Shown here: positions 54,394 through 63,300 of the stretch, piece by piece
How positions within the stretch are numbered: the stretch's first letter is position 1
How the letters are laid out: each line of letters opens with the position of its first letter
Source: Marinibium conchae
Lineage (GTDB): Bacteria; Pseudomonadota; Gammaproteobacteria; Enterobacterales; Alteromonadaceae
Assembly: GCF_015595035.1 (NCBI RefSeq)
Contig: NZ_JADNRN010000003.1
Coordinates: 248,001 to 312,000, forward strand
DNA length: 64,000 nt
Direction: 5' to 3'
Made by a program: the position numbers and the translations under genes
Notes under the pieces: generated by a model
Database searches by the model: none
Seen by the model: only the letters and a program-made list of their open reading frames with translations
Told to the model about the DNA's origin: nothing

Positions 54394-55271
54394 TGTAATT
54401 CTCCTTGCACTTCGTCCTTGCTCATTAGCCCCACAAAAATATCCGCTAAAGAGGCTGCCTGTGTTTTACCCAATTCATTCAAGTGTTGACCTTCTGGAAG
54501 TGTCTGCATATCAATAAGCATACTTGTTAAGCCCATCATACGAGTGGTATACAAAGGATTTAACTGCTCAGCTTGCTCCCTAAAATCATTATCAACAGCT
54601 AAAATTTGGTAGCGCGATGTTAAGCTCTCACAGCTCTCAGCAAGCACGATTTTACCCTCTTGAATAAAGGCAACATCGGTAAGTATGTTTTCGATTTCTT
54701 CAATCTGGTGAGTGGTAATAACAATGCACTTTTCTTCTGTGTAAAAGTCTTCTAATAAATGATTATAAAACTGTCTACGTGTGAGTATATCTAAACCTAA
54801 AGTAGGTTCGTCGAGCACTAACACTTTAGCGTCTACAGCCAAAATAAGAGCCAAATGCAATTGTGTAACCATACCTTTTGAAAGAGTTTTGACTTTAGCT
54901 GAAGCCTCTATATTGGTTTTTGCCAAAAAGGTCTTTGCTTTCTCAAGGTCAAAATTTGGGTGCACACCATTCATATAACTTAAGGCTTCACTCACCTTTA
55001 ACCATGTCGGCAATACAGCAACGTCTGAAATGTAAGCCACCTCGCTTAACATCTTAATGCGTTGTTTATTTGGATTATAACCATTAACCTCAACATCGCC
55101 TGTATATGAGGTTAAGCCTAATAAGGCATGCAAACAGGTAGATTTCCCAGCCCCATTTGGGCCAACCAGCCCTAGTATTTGACCCGGAAATACCGATAAA
55201 TTGACATCATCTAGTACGGCTTTTTTACCGTAAGACTTGCACAGGCCTTTGATTGATATTAATGGATTCAT
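54390..55271 (-). CDS. ABC ATPase of the YtrA-controlled transporter
   Basis: The 293-residue ATPase has Walker A GPNGAGKST, signature LSKGMVTQLHLAL, Walker B VLVLDEPTLGLD and the switch His (TTHQ). The last 70 residues form an extra C-terminal region, common in YtrB/BcrA-like exporters of antibiotics or peptides. It overlaps the regulator gene by one base and the permease by four. Confidence 0.9.
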   Translation of the reverse strand: MNPLISIKGLCKSYGKKAVLDDVNLSVFPGQILGLVGPNGAGKSTCLHALLGLTSYTGDVEVNGYNPNKQRIKMLSEVAYISDVAVLPTWLKVSEALSYMNGVHPNFDLEKAKTFLAKTNIEASAKVKTLSKGMVTQLHLALILAVDAKVLVLDEPTLGLDILTRRQFYNHLLEDFYTEEKCIVITTHQIEEIENILTDVAFIQEGKIVLAESCESLTSRYQILAVDNDFREQAEQLNPLYTTRMMGLTSMLIDMQTLPEGQHLNELGKTQAASLADIFVGLMSKDEVQGELQ

Positions 55272-55633
55272 TACTTGCCTCCTTGTCGATCCGCCAGCAA
55301 GTCTTCAGCTGACAGATTAAGTCTCGCGATTTGATCCAGCACGACCGGCCATTCTTTTTCTAAAAAATTGATGCGCTCTCGTGCGAGAATCACTTTTTTA
55401 ACACCTTCTTTGATAAACAATCCTTTTCCGCGCTGTTTTTCCACTATCTCTTCCTCTTGCAGCATTTGATAAGCTTTTGATACTGTGACTGGATTCAACT
55501 GATATTCCGACGCTACTTTTCGTACCGAGGGAAGTGCTTCACCTTCCAACAAATGATCGTCGAGTATTCGGCGGATCACTTGTTGGTAGAGCTGCACATA
55601 GATTGGAATGTCACCATCCCACTGAGTAGCCAT
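55271..55633 (-). CDS. GntR-family regulator, YtrA subfamily
   Basis: The 120-residue protein is a winged helix (about 10-75) with IPIYVQLYQQVIRRILDDHL, the helix-turn-helix SVRKVASEYQLNPVTVSKAY and the wing VEKQRGKGLFI. A short dimerisation tail follows. This is the YtrA subfamily, which lacks a ligand domain and represses its own ABC operon. AAGGACG precedes the ATG. Twin direct repeats upstream (55672-55719) are the probable operator. Confidence 0.92.
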   Translation of the reverse strand: MATQWDGDIPIYVQLYQQVIRRILDDHLLEGEALPSVRKVASEYQLNPVTVSKAYQMLQEEEIVEKQRGKGLFIKEGVKKVILARERINFLEKEWPVVLDQIARLNLSAEDLLADRQGGK

Positions 55634-55671
55634 ATTGTCGTCCTTTTTGAAAATTATAATGATGTTAGTGC

Positions 55672-55719
55672 GTGTAATACCTCACCAACACACCAATAGC
55701 TAGTGTTATACATCACCAA
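55672..55719 (-). promoter_or_regulatory. Twin direct repeats upstream of the YtrA-type operon
   Basis: Two near-identical 17-mers lie 31 bp apart (start to start): GTGTAATACCTCACCAA at 55672-55688 and GTGTTATACATCACCAA at 55703-55719. The 31-bp phase is about three helix turns, so a dimer pair could bind on one face. They lie 39-86 bp upstream of the regulator start. Confidence 0.5.
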
Positions 55720-55831
55720 TACACCTATTGCAAATAATTTATTTGTACTCACTAACTTAATATCTATACTCTTAGCTTGTTATTTGCTTATGCGAGATTT
55801 CTTTTAGCGCACGATTGGGATGCTTTACTTC

Positions 55832-56935
55832 ATGGATTCATTAACACAGATAGCGTTGGGCGGTGCAGTTGGTTATGCCGTGATGGGCAAGCAACTTGGC
55901 CGAAAAGCCGTGCTTTATGGCGCTGCGCTTGGCACCTTGCCCGACCTCGATGTATTCCTTCCCTATGGTGGTGAGGTACAGGCATTCACTTACCATCGTG
56001 GCTTTAGCCATTCTTTTATCGTGCACTTATTGCTGAGCCCATTATTTGCTTGGCTTTTTCACCATTTTTACCAAGGTAGATACTTATTTAACGATAGCGG
56101 GCCCACACCCAAGCAAAATACCGCTGAATATGCTTCGCAATACTCAAATAAAAGCATGATACTTCGATGGTCATGTTTTGTATTTTTGACGCTATCTACT
56201 CATGCTCTCATCGACAGTTTTACCGTTTATGGGACTCAGCTAATGTGGCCTCTCACAGAATATCCGGTAGGTATCTCTAACCTATTCATTATTGACCCTC
56301 TCTACACGCTTCCTCTATTGATTACTTTGGGCTTTGTGTTGTTTGCAAAATTACCAAGCAAAAGAACAATTAGCGTGAACCTGCTGGGCTTGGTACTCAG
56401 CTCATTGTATGTAGCTTGGAGCCTTGCAGCGAAGGTAGCCATCGACAATAAAATTGAAATTGCGCTGAAAGATAAGAATATTCAAGCCAGTGCTTATGAG
56501 AGTACACCCGCCCCCCTCACTACTTTGCTATGGCGCGCTGTGGCGGTAACCGACGATGCTTACTATGAAATCTACGCTTCAGTTTTTGATAGCTCTGAAG
56601 AAGTAAGCTTTTATGCCTATCCCAGCAAAACGTCTTTGTTGAATAGTATTGAGAATGAATGGGAAGTAGAGCGCTTGCAGTGGTTTACCAAAGGGCTTTA
56701 CTCAGTGAGCCAAAATGGTGACGATGTTGTGTTGTCTGACCTTCGTATGGGAGCTGAGTGCTTTTATGTCTTTAATTTTAATGTAGGCAGGATTGAAGAA
56801 GGCAAAGTTGAACTTGGAGATATGCAGAAAACAACAAAGCGCCCCGACCCAAGTGCCCTGGGCCGACTCTGGGATCGAATTTGGGACCCAGCAGTAAGCT
56901 TGGCCCCAGAGCAAGATTGTCGCAAAGCTGATTAA
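55832..56935 (+). CDS. Membrane-bound metal-dependent hydrolase (YdjM/DUF457 family)
   Basis: The 367-residue protein has a MDSLTQIALGGAVGYAV opening, then DLDVFLP and the conserved YHRGFSHS metal-binding motif, then several membrane helices (to about 205) and a C-terminal soluble domain of about 150 residues. This family is found in many bacteria, and the E. coli member YdjM is SOS-induced. The ATG at 55832 is preferred because the family begins MDSLTQ; the ATG at 55820 has no proper ribosome site. Confidence 0.88.
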   Translation: MDSLTQIALGGAVGYAVMGKQLGRKAVLYGAALGTLPDLDVFLPYGGEVQAFTYHRGFSHSFIVHLLLSPLFAWLFHHFYQGRYLFNDSGPTPKQNTAEYASQYSNKSMILRWSCFVFLTLSTHALIDSFTVYGTQLMWPLTEYPVGISNLFIIDPLYTLPLLITLGFVLFAKLPSKRTISVNLLGLVLSSLYVAWSLAAKVAIDNKIEIALKDKNIQASAYESTPAPLTTLLWRAVAVTDDAYYEIYASVFDSSEEVSFYAYPSKTSLLNSIENEWEVERLQWFTKGLYSVSQNGDDVVLSDLRMGAECFYVFNFNVGRIEEGKVELGDMQKTTKRPDPSALGRLWDRIWDPAVSLAPEQDCRKAD

Positions 56936-57513
56936 TTCAGCTTTGCTCTTAGGTCATTTAGGGCATCAACGGAAAACCCGCGGTCGTAAAAGTGAATTAC
57001 CGTTCCATTTTCATCAAGTAACATAACTCGCGCGTTTTTCGGTTTCTGATTACCGGTGAAGCGCTGTACCTCCTCGCCGTCACCGTAAACCGTTAACACA
57101 CCTTTCCAGATTTCTTTAGGAATGCCTTCACGCATGGCATCGTCGATGAAGACACTAAACATTTCAGGGAACATCCCCTTCAAAGTAGGAATTTCGTATA
57201 CATCGACTTTGGTTTGGGTCATATCCAAGCCGATGAGCCAACGGTCGATATCAAATTGCGACTTATGAATGAAGCCGAAGATTAGCAAGGTTTTGTTACC
57301 CTTAAAATCTTCAGGTATCGACACTTGTGTTCCTTCAAGTGACTCGCCAACGACCGAAATCATCTTGTCGCCGAGTTTTACCTTTGCATCGTAATCGTAA
57401 CTAGCACAACCAGTTAAACTTAGGCTAACAAAGGTGATGACCATCACTAAGTATCGCGCTGCGATTCCGCTGACTAATTTCGAACTTCCTAGTTTTTCTT
57501 TATTATTCTGCAT
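56932..57513 (-). CDS. Thioredoxin-fold-like lipoprotein
   Basis: The 193-residue protein has a lipobox (SLTGC) after a hydrophobic helix. Its body has KTLLIFGFIHKSQFDIDRWL, IPTLKGMFPEMFSVFIDDAM and VMLLDENGTVIHF. The order of segments recalls Atp10/YtfJ-like thioredoxin folds, but no CxxC is present, so it is not a redox enzyme of the usual kind. It converges with the DUF457 gene by a 4-bp overlap. Confidence 0.6.
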   Translation of the reverse strand: MQNNKEKLGSSKLVSGIAARYLVMVITFVSLSLTGCASYDYDAKVKLGDKMISVVGESLEGTQVSIPEDFKGNKTLLIFGFIHKSQFDIDRWLIGLDMTQTKVDVYEIPTLKGMFPEMFSVFIDDAMREGIPKEIWKGVLTVYGDGEEVQRFTGNQKPKNARVMLLDENGTVIHFYDRGFSVDALNDLRAKLN

Positions 57514-57776
57514 TGTTAAATTGTGACCTAAGGTAAATTAATAATACACATACGAGCTGACCGTAATTTAAGACTAAAAGCTCACCATCTTGCTTGAATC
57601 AAATTCACTAGTATGTAAAAAAATACCTATAGATACATTGCTATCATTTTGAAGTGTAGCGATTAGTTTATATTTCGCTCTCGCTGTTGCGCTTTCCGCG
57701 CCAGTTGTTTCAGCAAACAGATCACCAAAACATAGCCATCAAAATTAACCAAACAACTCAATCAAAGGGCATAAGA

Positions 57777-59090
57777 ATGAAAAATATTCTCGTCGCCACG
57801 CTATTGTCATGCTCAATAGCCGCATCATTTCAAGCAAGCGCTAGCGGACCAATATCAGGCAATGGCGCTGCATTAACAACTGGGCCCTCGTCTTCCCCCT
57901 ATTCACTTTCCGCAGCGAAGCTAAATCCCGCCATGAATTCTTTGTTATTTTCCGAGGGTGAGTCGATGCGTATGGCTTACTTCCCCTCCTTTGGCTTTAG
58001 TTTAGAACTGGGTCCAGTAGATAATTTCGCAGATGACCTAGAAGAACTCGCTGACATTATCGACGATCCGAGCTCAAGCGATGACGATGCCAGTGATATT
58101 CTCGACCGCTTCAATGCTGTTTTAGAATCTGCAGGTGAAAATGGCTACATCAAATTTAGCGGACAAGCTCAAGCTCCTCTCACTCCCTTCTATTTTTACT
58201 CTGAAACGCTAGATGGTGCATTCGGTCTCGACCTAAGCATTGCCGGAATTGGTGGCGTTAGTATTCTCGATTCAGAGCTTTCGTTTGATAACCAAAATGA
58301 TTCTTTTGCCACTGCCACAGCGCTTTACATAAAATCGGGATTAGAGACAACCCTCGCACTCAGCTTTAGCCGTGAAGCATTTAAAAACGATAGCGGCACA
58401 TTGTTCGCCGGAGTTAAGGCAAAATATATCAGTATCGATTTAAGTAAACAGGTATTGCCCATCATTCAACTCGCCGGCGAAGAACTAGGCGATTTGATTA
58501 AAGATGAATATGATCAAAATCAAAACTCTAGTAGCGATTTTGGTATCGACTTCGGCTTTGTTTGGGATACTGAAACCTACCGCCTTGGTTTAACGCTTGA
58601 AGACATTAACTCTCCGGAATTTGAATACGGCGCGGTTGGCGCAAATTGCAACGCACTAGCAGAAAATACAAGTTCTCGCTCAAACTGCGAAGCGGCTCGT
58701 TTTTTTAGTGAAGTACAAGGCGACATTGCACAAAACGAAATACATGTAAAAGACCCCAAAGTACGTATCGACGGACTTATCAGTGTTGGTAGTGGTGTGT
58801 ACCTCAGTGCCGCGCTCGACCTCGCTGAATACAACGACTTTATCGGTGACAAACACCAGTGGTTGCATGGCGCGGTTGATTATCAAACTGACTGGTTCGC
58901 ACTTTCATCGCTGCGAGCTGGCTACCACAAAAACTTAGGTGGCTTTGAAACATCAAGCGCCACCGGCGGTTTTACCCTATTCGATATTTTGAATGTTGAT
59001 TTTGAATATGGCTTAGACAGCGTCGATATTGACGGCACCTCAGCACCCCGCAGAGTTGGATTTGCGCTCAGCATACAAGAACAGTTTTGA
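57777..59090 (+). CDS. TraF_2-like outer-membrane protein
   Basis: The 437-residue protein has a signal peptide (to ASA) and a body rich in beta strands (SLSAAKLNPAMNS, FPSFGFSLELGP, GVKAKYISIDLSKQVLP, DFGIDFGFVWDTETYRLGLT). It ends in a barrel-like GFALSIQEQF. This matches the PF13729 (TraF_2) family, annotated as conjugal transfer proteins but common outside plasmids. AAAGGG precedes the ATG at 57777; the longer frame is rejected. The lipoprotein gene 47 bp downstream is probably co-transcribed. Confidence 0.75.
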   Translation: MKNILVATLLSCSIAASFQASASGPISGNGAALTTGPSSSPYSLSAAKLNPAMNSLLFSEGESMRMAYFPSFGFSLELGPVDNFADDLEELADIIDDPSSSDDDASDILDRFNAVLESAGENGYIKFSGQAQAPLTPFYFYSETLDGAFGLDLSIAGIGGVSILDSELSFDNQNDSFATATALYIKSGLETTLALSFSREAFKNDSGTLFAGVKAKYISIDLSKQVLPIIQLAGEELGDLIKDEYDQNQNSSSDFGIDFGFVWDTETYRLGLTLEDINSPEFEYGAVGANCNALAENTSSRSNCEAARFFSEVQGDIAQNEIHVKDPKVRIDGLISVGSGVYLSAALDLAEYNDFIGDKHQWLHGAVDYQTDWFALSSLRAGYHKNLGGFETSSATGGFTLFDILNVDFEYGLDSVDIDGTSAPRRVGFALSIQEQF

Positions 59091-59137
59091 TCAATGGCGT
59101 GATATCGCTTTTACAGAATCAGTCACAGGAAATTATT

Positions 59138-60844
59138 ATGAAAAATCTTACATTATCAAAGTCCGCTATTGCAGTGTGTATTTCCACGAGCTTACTGCTG
59201 GCCGCTTGCGGTTCAGACGAGCAGGACATAAATATTGTTAGCACAAGTGAGCAGGTATTCGCGGGCCGAGCAATAGATGGCTACTTAGCTAGAGCTACAG
59301 TATTTTTAGACAGCAATAACAATGGCACCCGAGATGCGTGGGAAAGCTTTGCTTTCACTGATAACGAGGGCTTCTTTTCATTTAACCCGAACACAAATAC
59401 CGACTATTGCGCTGAGGATGCGACAGCTGAAGAAGCACAATACTGTTTACTATCATCGATACCCTATAGCAATGTTGTGGTACGCATCGACAGTGGCTAC
59501 GATGTACTCACGGGCGAACCTTTCGCCGGACAACTTAGTCGACGAGTTACATCGAATTCAGGGGAAGATGTCAGAAGCTCTATTGTAAGCCCTCTCACTA
59601 GCTTGCTAACCAATGTAGAGTCTGATAATCAAGGTGCTGTGCTAGATAGTTTGGGTATTGATGAGCAGGACCTCAATATTGACTACTTGGATACAAAAGC
59701 TGGAACAGGCATCGACGCCAACCTTCTAAATGCATCACTCAAAGTACATAAGGTAGTAACCGTGCTTTCTGACCGGATCACCGACACTTACGATGAAATA
59801 GGCAACCAGTTTGGTACGCCAAATGATGCCTCTAGCTTGGTTTACCCTGCTTTAGCTCAACAGTTGATCAACTCTGGCAGTAGCATTGACCAAACGCTAG
59901 CTTCAAGCCAAGAGCTAATGTCGGTTCTCAGTGTAGCTGAAACGCAAACTAAATCACTGTATGAGAGCAAAGACTTTGACCTACCAAATCAAAGTGACTC
60001 ACAAATTCAACGGAGTTTTCAACGAGCTGCAACCGTGGGTACCAATATCAACAGAGTGGTTGAGCAGCTTATAATGGATGATCCTAATTTCGATGCTACC
60101 GACGCCCTCGCTAGCGCGAGAGTAATTGAAGTTATCACAATAAAAGGTTTGAACGAGGGTACGAATAACGACACATCAATTGAAAATATGCGTGGCTTTT
60201 TCGAAACGAGTGAACAAAACCTCATAGATACTCTCATTGATAGTTTGAAAAGCGATTCAGCGGATATTACAGCTTTATCACGCAATAGCTTCGACGGTAG
60301 CGATGTTGAAAGCGAAGAGGCGATTAGAGATATTGCGACTTTGCCTGAAGATGCTCTACCCTTCGCTAACTTAGGAGGAACAAGTTTTAAAGTATCAGAC
60401 TTGGATCTGGGTAACGCACCATCAGATGTCGACGACGCCGAAGTTGAGTTCTATTTCGAAGGCGCTACTAACGCTATTAGTGGAAGATTCGACGCCTGTG
60501 TGAAATTTATCAAAGGTGCAAACGCCAATACTGGTGAACTGGGCGATGGAAACACACGTGGTGAGCTAGTAACCGGGTATTGGTCACTTCTTGGTGCTGG
60601 TTCAGACTCACCTTCAAGCTTTAGTGTGCTGTTAACAATCGAGTTTTTAAGTACAACTTATCAGGCCATACTTAAACCGGCAGGCAAAGAGACCATTAAC
60701 GATATTGAATACACGCTCGCGCGCTTTGATCTAGATGGAGATTTTCGAGTTTTCCACAGTGAAAACGGCTCACAAATGATCAGTTCAGTGCCTAGCACAA
60801 ATGCTCAGTGCGAGGAAAGACTGCCTTCGAGAGTTGGGTTATAG
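59138..60844 (+). CDS. Large lipoprotein of unknown function
   Basis: The 568-residue protein has a lipobox (LLLAAC) and a first domain (about 40-130) with GRAIDGYLARATVFLDSNNN, which looks like a carboxypeptidase-regulatory or Thr-rich beta fold (DGYLxxAxVFLD). A long helical region of about 300 residues and a C-terminal beta-rich segment with paired Cys follow. No family is recognised for the rest. AGGAAA precedes the ATG. It follows the TraF_2-like gene and is closed by a terminator, so the two form one unit. Confidence 0.7.
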   Translation: MKNLTLSKSAIAVCISTSLLLAACGSDEQDINIVSTSEQVFAGRAIDGYLARATVFLDSNNNGTRDAWESFAFTDNEGFFSFNPNTNTDYCAEDATAEEAQYCLLSSIPYSNVVVRIDSGYDVLTGEPFAGQLSRRVTSNSGEDVRSSIVSPLTSLLTNVESDNQGAVLDSLGIDEQDLNIDYLDTKAGTGIDANLLNASLKVHKVVTVLSDRITDTYDEIGNQFGTPNDASSLVYPALAQQLINSGSSIDQTLASSQELMSVLSVAETQTKSLYESKDFDLPNQSDSQIQRSFQRAATVGTNINRVVEQLIMDDPNFDATDALASARVIEVITIKGLNEGTNNDTSIENMRGFFETSEQNLIDTLIDSLKSDSADITALSRNSFDGSDVESEEAIRDIATLPEDALPFANLGGTSFKVSDLDLGNAPSDVDDAEVEFYFEGATNAISGRFDACVKFIKGANANTGELGDGNTRGELVTGYWSLLGAGSDSPSSFSVLLTIEFLSTTYQAILKPAGKETINDIEYTLARFDLDGDFRVFHSENGSQMISSVPSTNAQCEERLPSRVGL

Positions 60845-60901
60845 CGTCAATACGCATTATTGATTGAGCGACATGTTGGTCGCACAGTTGCTAGCTAACA
60901 C

Positions 60902-60931
60902 AAAAAAGCCCGCTAATTTGCGGGCTTTTTT
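60902..60931. terminator. Strong intrinsic terminator
   Basis: AAAAAAGCCCGC (60902-60913) pairs with GCGGGCTTTTTT (60920-60931) around a 6-nt loop, ending in six T. It lies 57 bp after the lipoprotein gene. Confidence 0.9.
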
Positions 60932-61115
60932 CTGGGTGTACACATTAGGCCTTGCCTCTAAACCTAGCCAAAATCAGCCTAAAAGCCGCAGATAAGAATA
61001 CACCAATATTTGTAGCTGCATTTAGGTTTACCACTTCAAAGTTAAACCAAAGTAAAAGCTATAAACAGCATATATTTTTCGATAGACTTGAGCTTTATAC
61101 TCATTGAAAAATCTC

Positions 61116-61598
61116 ATGACCAAAGCCTTTCAATATTCGACAACCTATACTTTAAACAAAAGTCACTACAGTGAAACCTACGACCAGACTGTTGTTGAAA
61201 AAAGCCCTTCAAAAGCCTATGCGAAAGCCATTGCTTTGTTTGTTGTTGGAAGCAGCATTGTCTACCTTACTGATGAAGCAGCCTTCTTCGCATGGTTCAT
61301 TGTTGTTTTGGGCATCGTAGAGGCGCTAAGTGTTTATTTTAGAAGACCGTGGTGGCTTGCTCGGCAAATGATCAGCCAAGCTGCGAATACCAATCTTACC
61401 TTAAGCATCGACGAAATAAGTATTCGTAGCGAATCACAATACGTAAATAGTGAAATTAAGTGGGCTGACATTACACTTATCGAGCAAACACCGAAAGGTT
61501 GGCTTATTCACCACAGCGGAATGAGAAGTTATATTTCTAAGCAGTGTTTGTCTGATGAAGCGAATGAGTTCTTTTCAAAAAAACTAGGCGATATCTGA
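61116..61598 (+). CDS. YcxB-like membrane protein
   Basis: The 160-residue protein has an N-terminal cytoplasmic segment (TTYTLNKSHYSETYDQTV), two membrane helices (about 38-75) and a C-terminal YcxB-like domain (WADITLIEQTPKGWLIHHSG). The family is widespread and of unknown function. No strong ribosome site is visible; the ATG at 61116 is chosen over a TTG at 61104. Confidence 0.7.
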   Translation: MTKAFQYSTTYTLNKSHYSETYDQTVVEKSPSKAYAKAIALFVVGSSIVYLTDEAAFFAWFIVVLGIVEALSVYFRRPWWLARQMISQAANTNLTLSIDEISIRSESQYVNSEIKWADITLIEQTPKGWLIHHSGMRSYISKQCLSDEANEFFSKKLGDI

Positions 61599-61685
61599 GA
61601 GTGTAGGTTGAATTCGGTTTTTGAAAAAAGTGTACCAGTATCGGACATTTATAATATAGGTTCCAACAACATAAACTTTTGCAAA

Positions 61686-61709
61686 AAAACCCTGCTAAAG
61701 CAGGGTTTT
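61686..61709. terminator. Bidirectional terminator
   Basis: AAAACCCTGC (61686-61695) pairs with GCAGGGTTTT (61700-61709) around a TAAA loop, with A and T runs on each side. It ends the YcxB-like gene and the opposing PEP-CTERM gene. Confidence 0.88.
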
Positions 61710-61722
61710 CTAATTTTGAAGT

Positions 61723-62265
61723 CTATGCTTTACGTCTTGATCGAGACACACTAAAGCCTAGCAAACCTAAACCAAGTAGGGATAAACCAATTGGTGCAGG
61801 TACGTCAGTAACAAAGCCATTACCTGTAAAGGTAATTTGGTAAGCACCAACAAAAGTGTCACTAGCATTGCTTTCATTAAAGCCATCACGAGCATCTGTG
61901 TCAGATAGGAAGAAATCACCTATTGCTAAGGTGTAGTTTCCAGCAGTTAAAAATATGTTTAAATAAGAATCTAGGCCCGAAGTAGAACCATCAGCATTCC
62001 AATTCCCTGACCTTGAGTCATCATTTCTACCAACAAGTGCCCCACTTACATCAGGTCTGTAAAGGTATATATAAGAATCAAGTCGAGAACCATTGAATCC
62101 TCGAGCCAATACATTAATTTCCAAGAAACTATCGCTAGTCATTGAAAAGCTCACGTAATCAACTTCTGAACCAGTGTCGATTGAGCCAGTTAAGATAACG
62201 CTCGCATTTGCAAATGATGCGCCTACTAAAAGTAATGCTGCACATAGTGTTTTGTAAAGTTTCAA
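61723..62265 (-). CDS. PEP-CTERM protein, DVUA0089-like
   Basis: The 180-residue protein has a signal peptide ending NAS and a beta-sandwich body with GSEVDYVSFSM, IYLYRPDVSGALVGRNDD and FLTAGNYTLAIGDF, which resembles the DVUA0089 group. The exosortase sorting tail is VPAPIGLSLLGLGLLGFSVS followed by RSRRKA. It would be cut by an exosortase and exported, often together with exopolysaccharide. No exosortase lies in the window. Confidence 0.88.
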   Translation of the reverse strand: MKLYKTLCAALLLVGASFANASVILTGSIDTGSEVDYVSFSMTSDSFLEINVLARGFNGSRLDSYIYLYRPDVSGALVGRNDDSRSGNWNADGSTSGLDSYLNIFLTAGNYTLAIGDFFLSDTDARDGFNESNASDTFVGAYQITFTGNGFVTDVPAPIGLSLLGLGLLGFSVSRSRRKA

Positions 62266-62577
62266 GATTGTTTCCCCAAAATATCCTAGTTAATTTAAGT
62301 ATCGAGCTTCGTGCGAAGCTGAATCCCGTCATTGTGTTTTTATTTTCTTAATATTCCTTGCAAAAATTTACGTGCAATAATCGAACCACAGAGTTAAGTA
62401 ATTGATATTATTGATATATTTATTCTTTTTTTATACATAAACAAAACACTTGTAAGAAAAGCCGACAGTATATGCTCGCGACTTAAATGCGAGCAAAGCG
62501 CCATCTTTAGCTAAAGTTCTGGCAGTCTACTGCTTTTGTATCGCGGGCATGCGCCGACTTCTGAAAGTTACAAAAAG
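62266..62577. promoter_or_regulatory. Gene-free spacer with two hairpins
   Basis: These 312 bp hold no gene that I can support. AGCTTCG/CGAAGCT (62305-62320, 2-nt centre) lies about 40 bp upstream of the PEP-CTERM start and may be an operator or leader hairpin. TGCTCGC/GCGAGCA (62473-62495, 9-nt loop) lies nearer to the convergent side. It is not followed by a clear T run, so a terminator role is uncertain. The middle is AT-rich promoter-like sequence. Confidence 0.4.
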
Positions 62578-63234
62578 CTAGAAACGGTACTCAAGCTGCA
62601 AGTAGACTTTATCCATAGACAAGAAGCTCAGGTGACTATAGCCACCTTTCAGCGCCCAGTTATCGCTAAAGTCCCATTGCAAACCAAGGCCAAGCTTAAC
62701 ACCAACTTTTGATTGGGAGTCATTGAGAATTGTCGTGAAGTTACTGTCTTGGAAGCGACTCACTTGTATATCGAGTTTATTGTAAACAAGGCCACCCTTT
62801 AGAGTGAAAGCTAATGACGGTGTAAATTGATAAGCCTTATACTGAGCGTCGAGTTCGAGCATTTTTAACTCGCCGTCACTTTGCAGGCGCTCATTATCGA
62901 CATCATTAAAAAGAAAACCAACATCTAAACCGCTTAAAAAATTCAGCTCGATATCATCGGTGTAGGTTAGGCTAATATTTAAATCATTAGAAATGTAATA
63001 GCCCAAGCCAAGACTTACATTTAAATAATCTGAATCGTCCCCTCGAAAGTCATCTGCATCTAGCAATTGCACTATAGACTCAGGTAACTCAGCACGAGCA
63101 TCATCTTCTTCATATTGATAGAAGCTAGATAGTGCTGAAGCATGTACAAACCAATCGCCCTTTTCGCTGTTAGCTTGGCTTGAAAATGAGGCGCTTGCCA
63201 ATAGTAAAAGCGACGCTGCCGTAAATATTCTCAT
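62578..63234 (-). CDS. Small outer-membrane beta-barrel protein
   Basis: The 218-residue protein has a signal peptide ending QANS, alternating beta strands (LNVSLGLGYYISNDLNISLTY, LDAQYKAYQFTPSLAFTLKG, VGVKLGLGLQWDF) and a terminal LQLEYRF with the outer-membrane Phe. It resembles OmpW/OprF-type small barrels, but no exact family can be given. AAAGGA precedes the ATG at 63234; a longer start at 63264 is rejected. Confidence 0.7.
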   Translation of the reverse strand: MRIFTAASLLLLASASFSSQANSEKGDWFVHASALSSFYQYEEDDARAELPESIVQLLDADDFRGDDSDYLNVSLGLGYYISNDLNISLTYTDDIELNFLSGLDVGFLFNDVDNERLQSDGELKMLELDAQYKAYQFTPSLAFTLKGGLVYNKLDIQVSRFQDSNFTTILNDSQSKVGVKLGLGLQWDFSDNWALKGGYSHLSFLSMDKVYLQLEYRF

Positions 63235-63300
63235 GTAAAATCCTTTTTTAATAATTTTCGACAAAATTGAAGCATGAAAGCATCAATATTTGTATTACTT

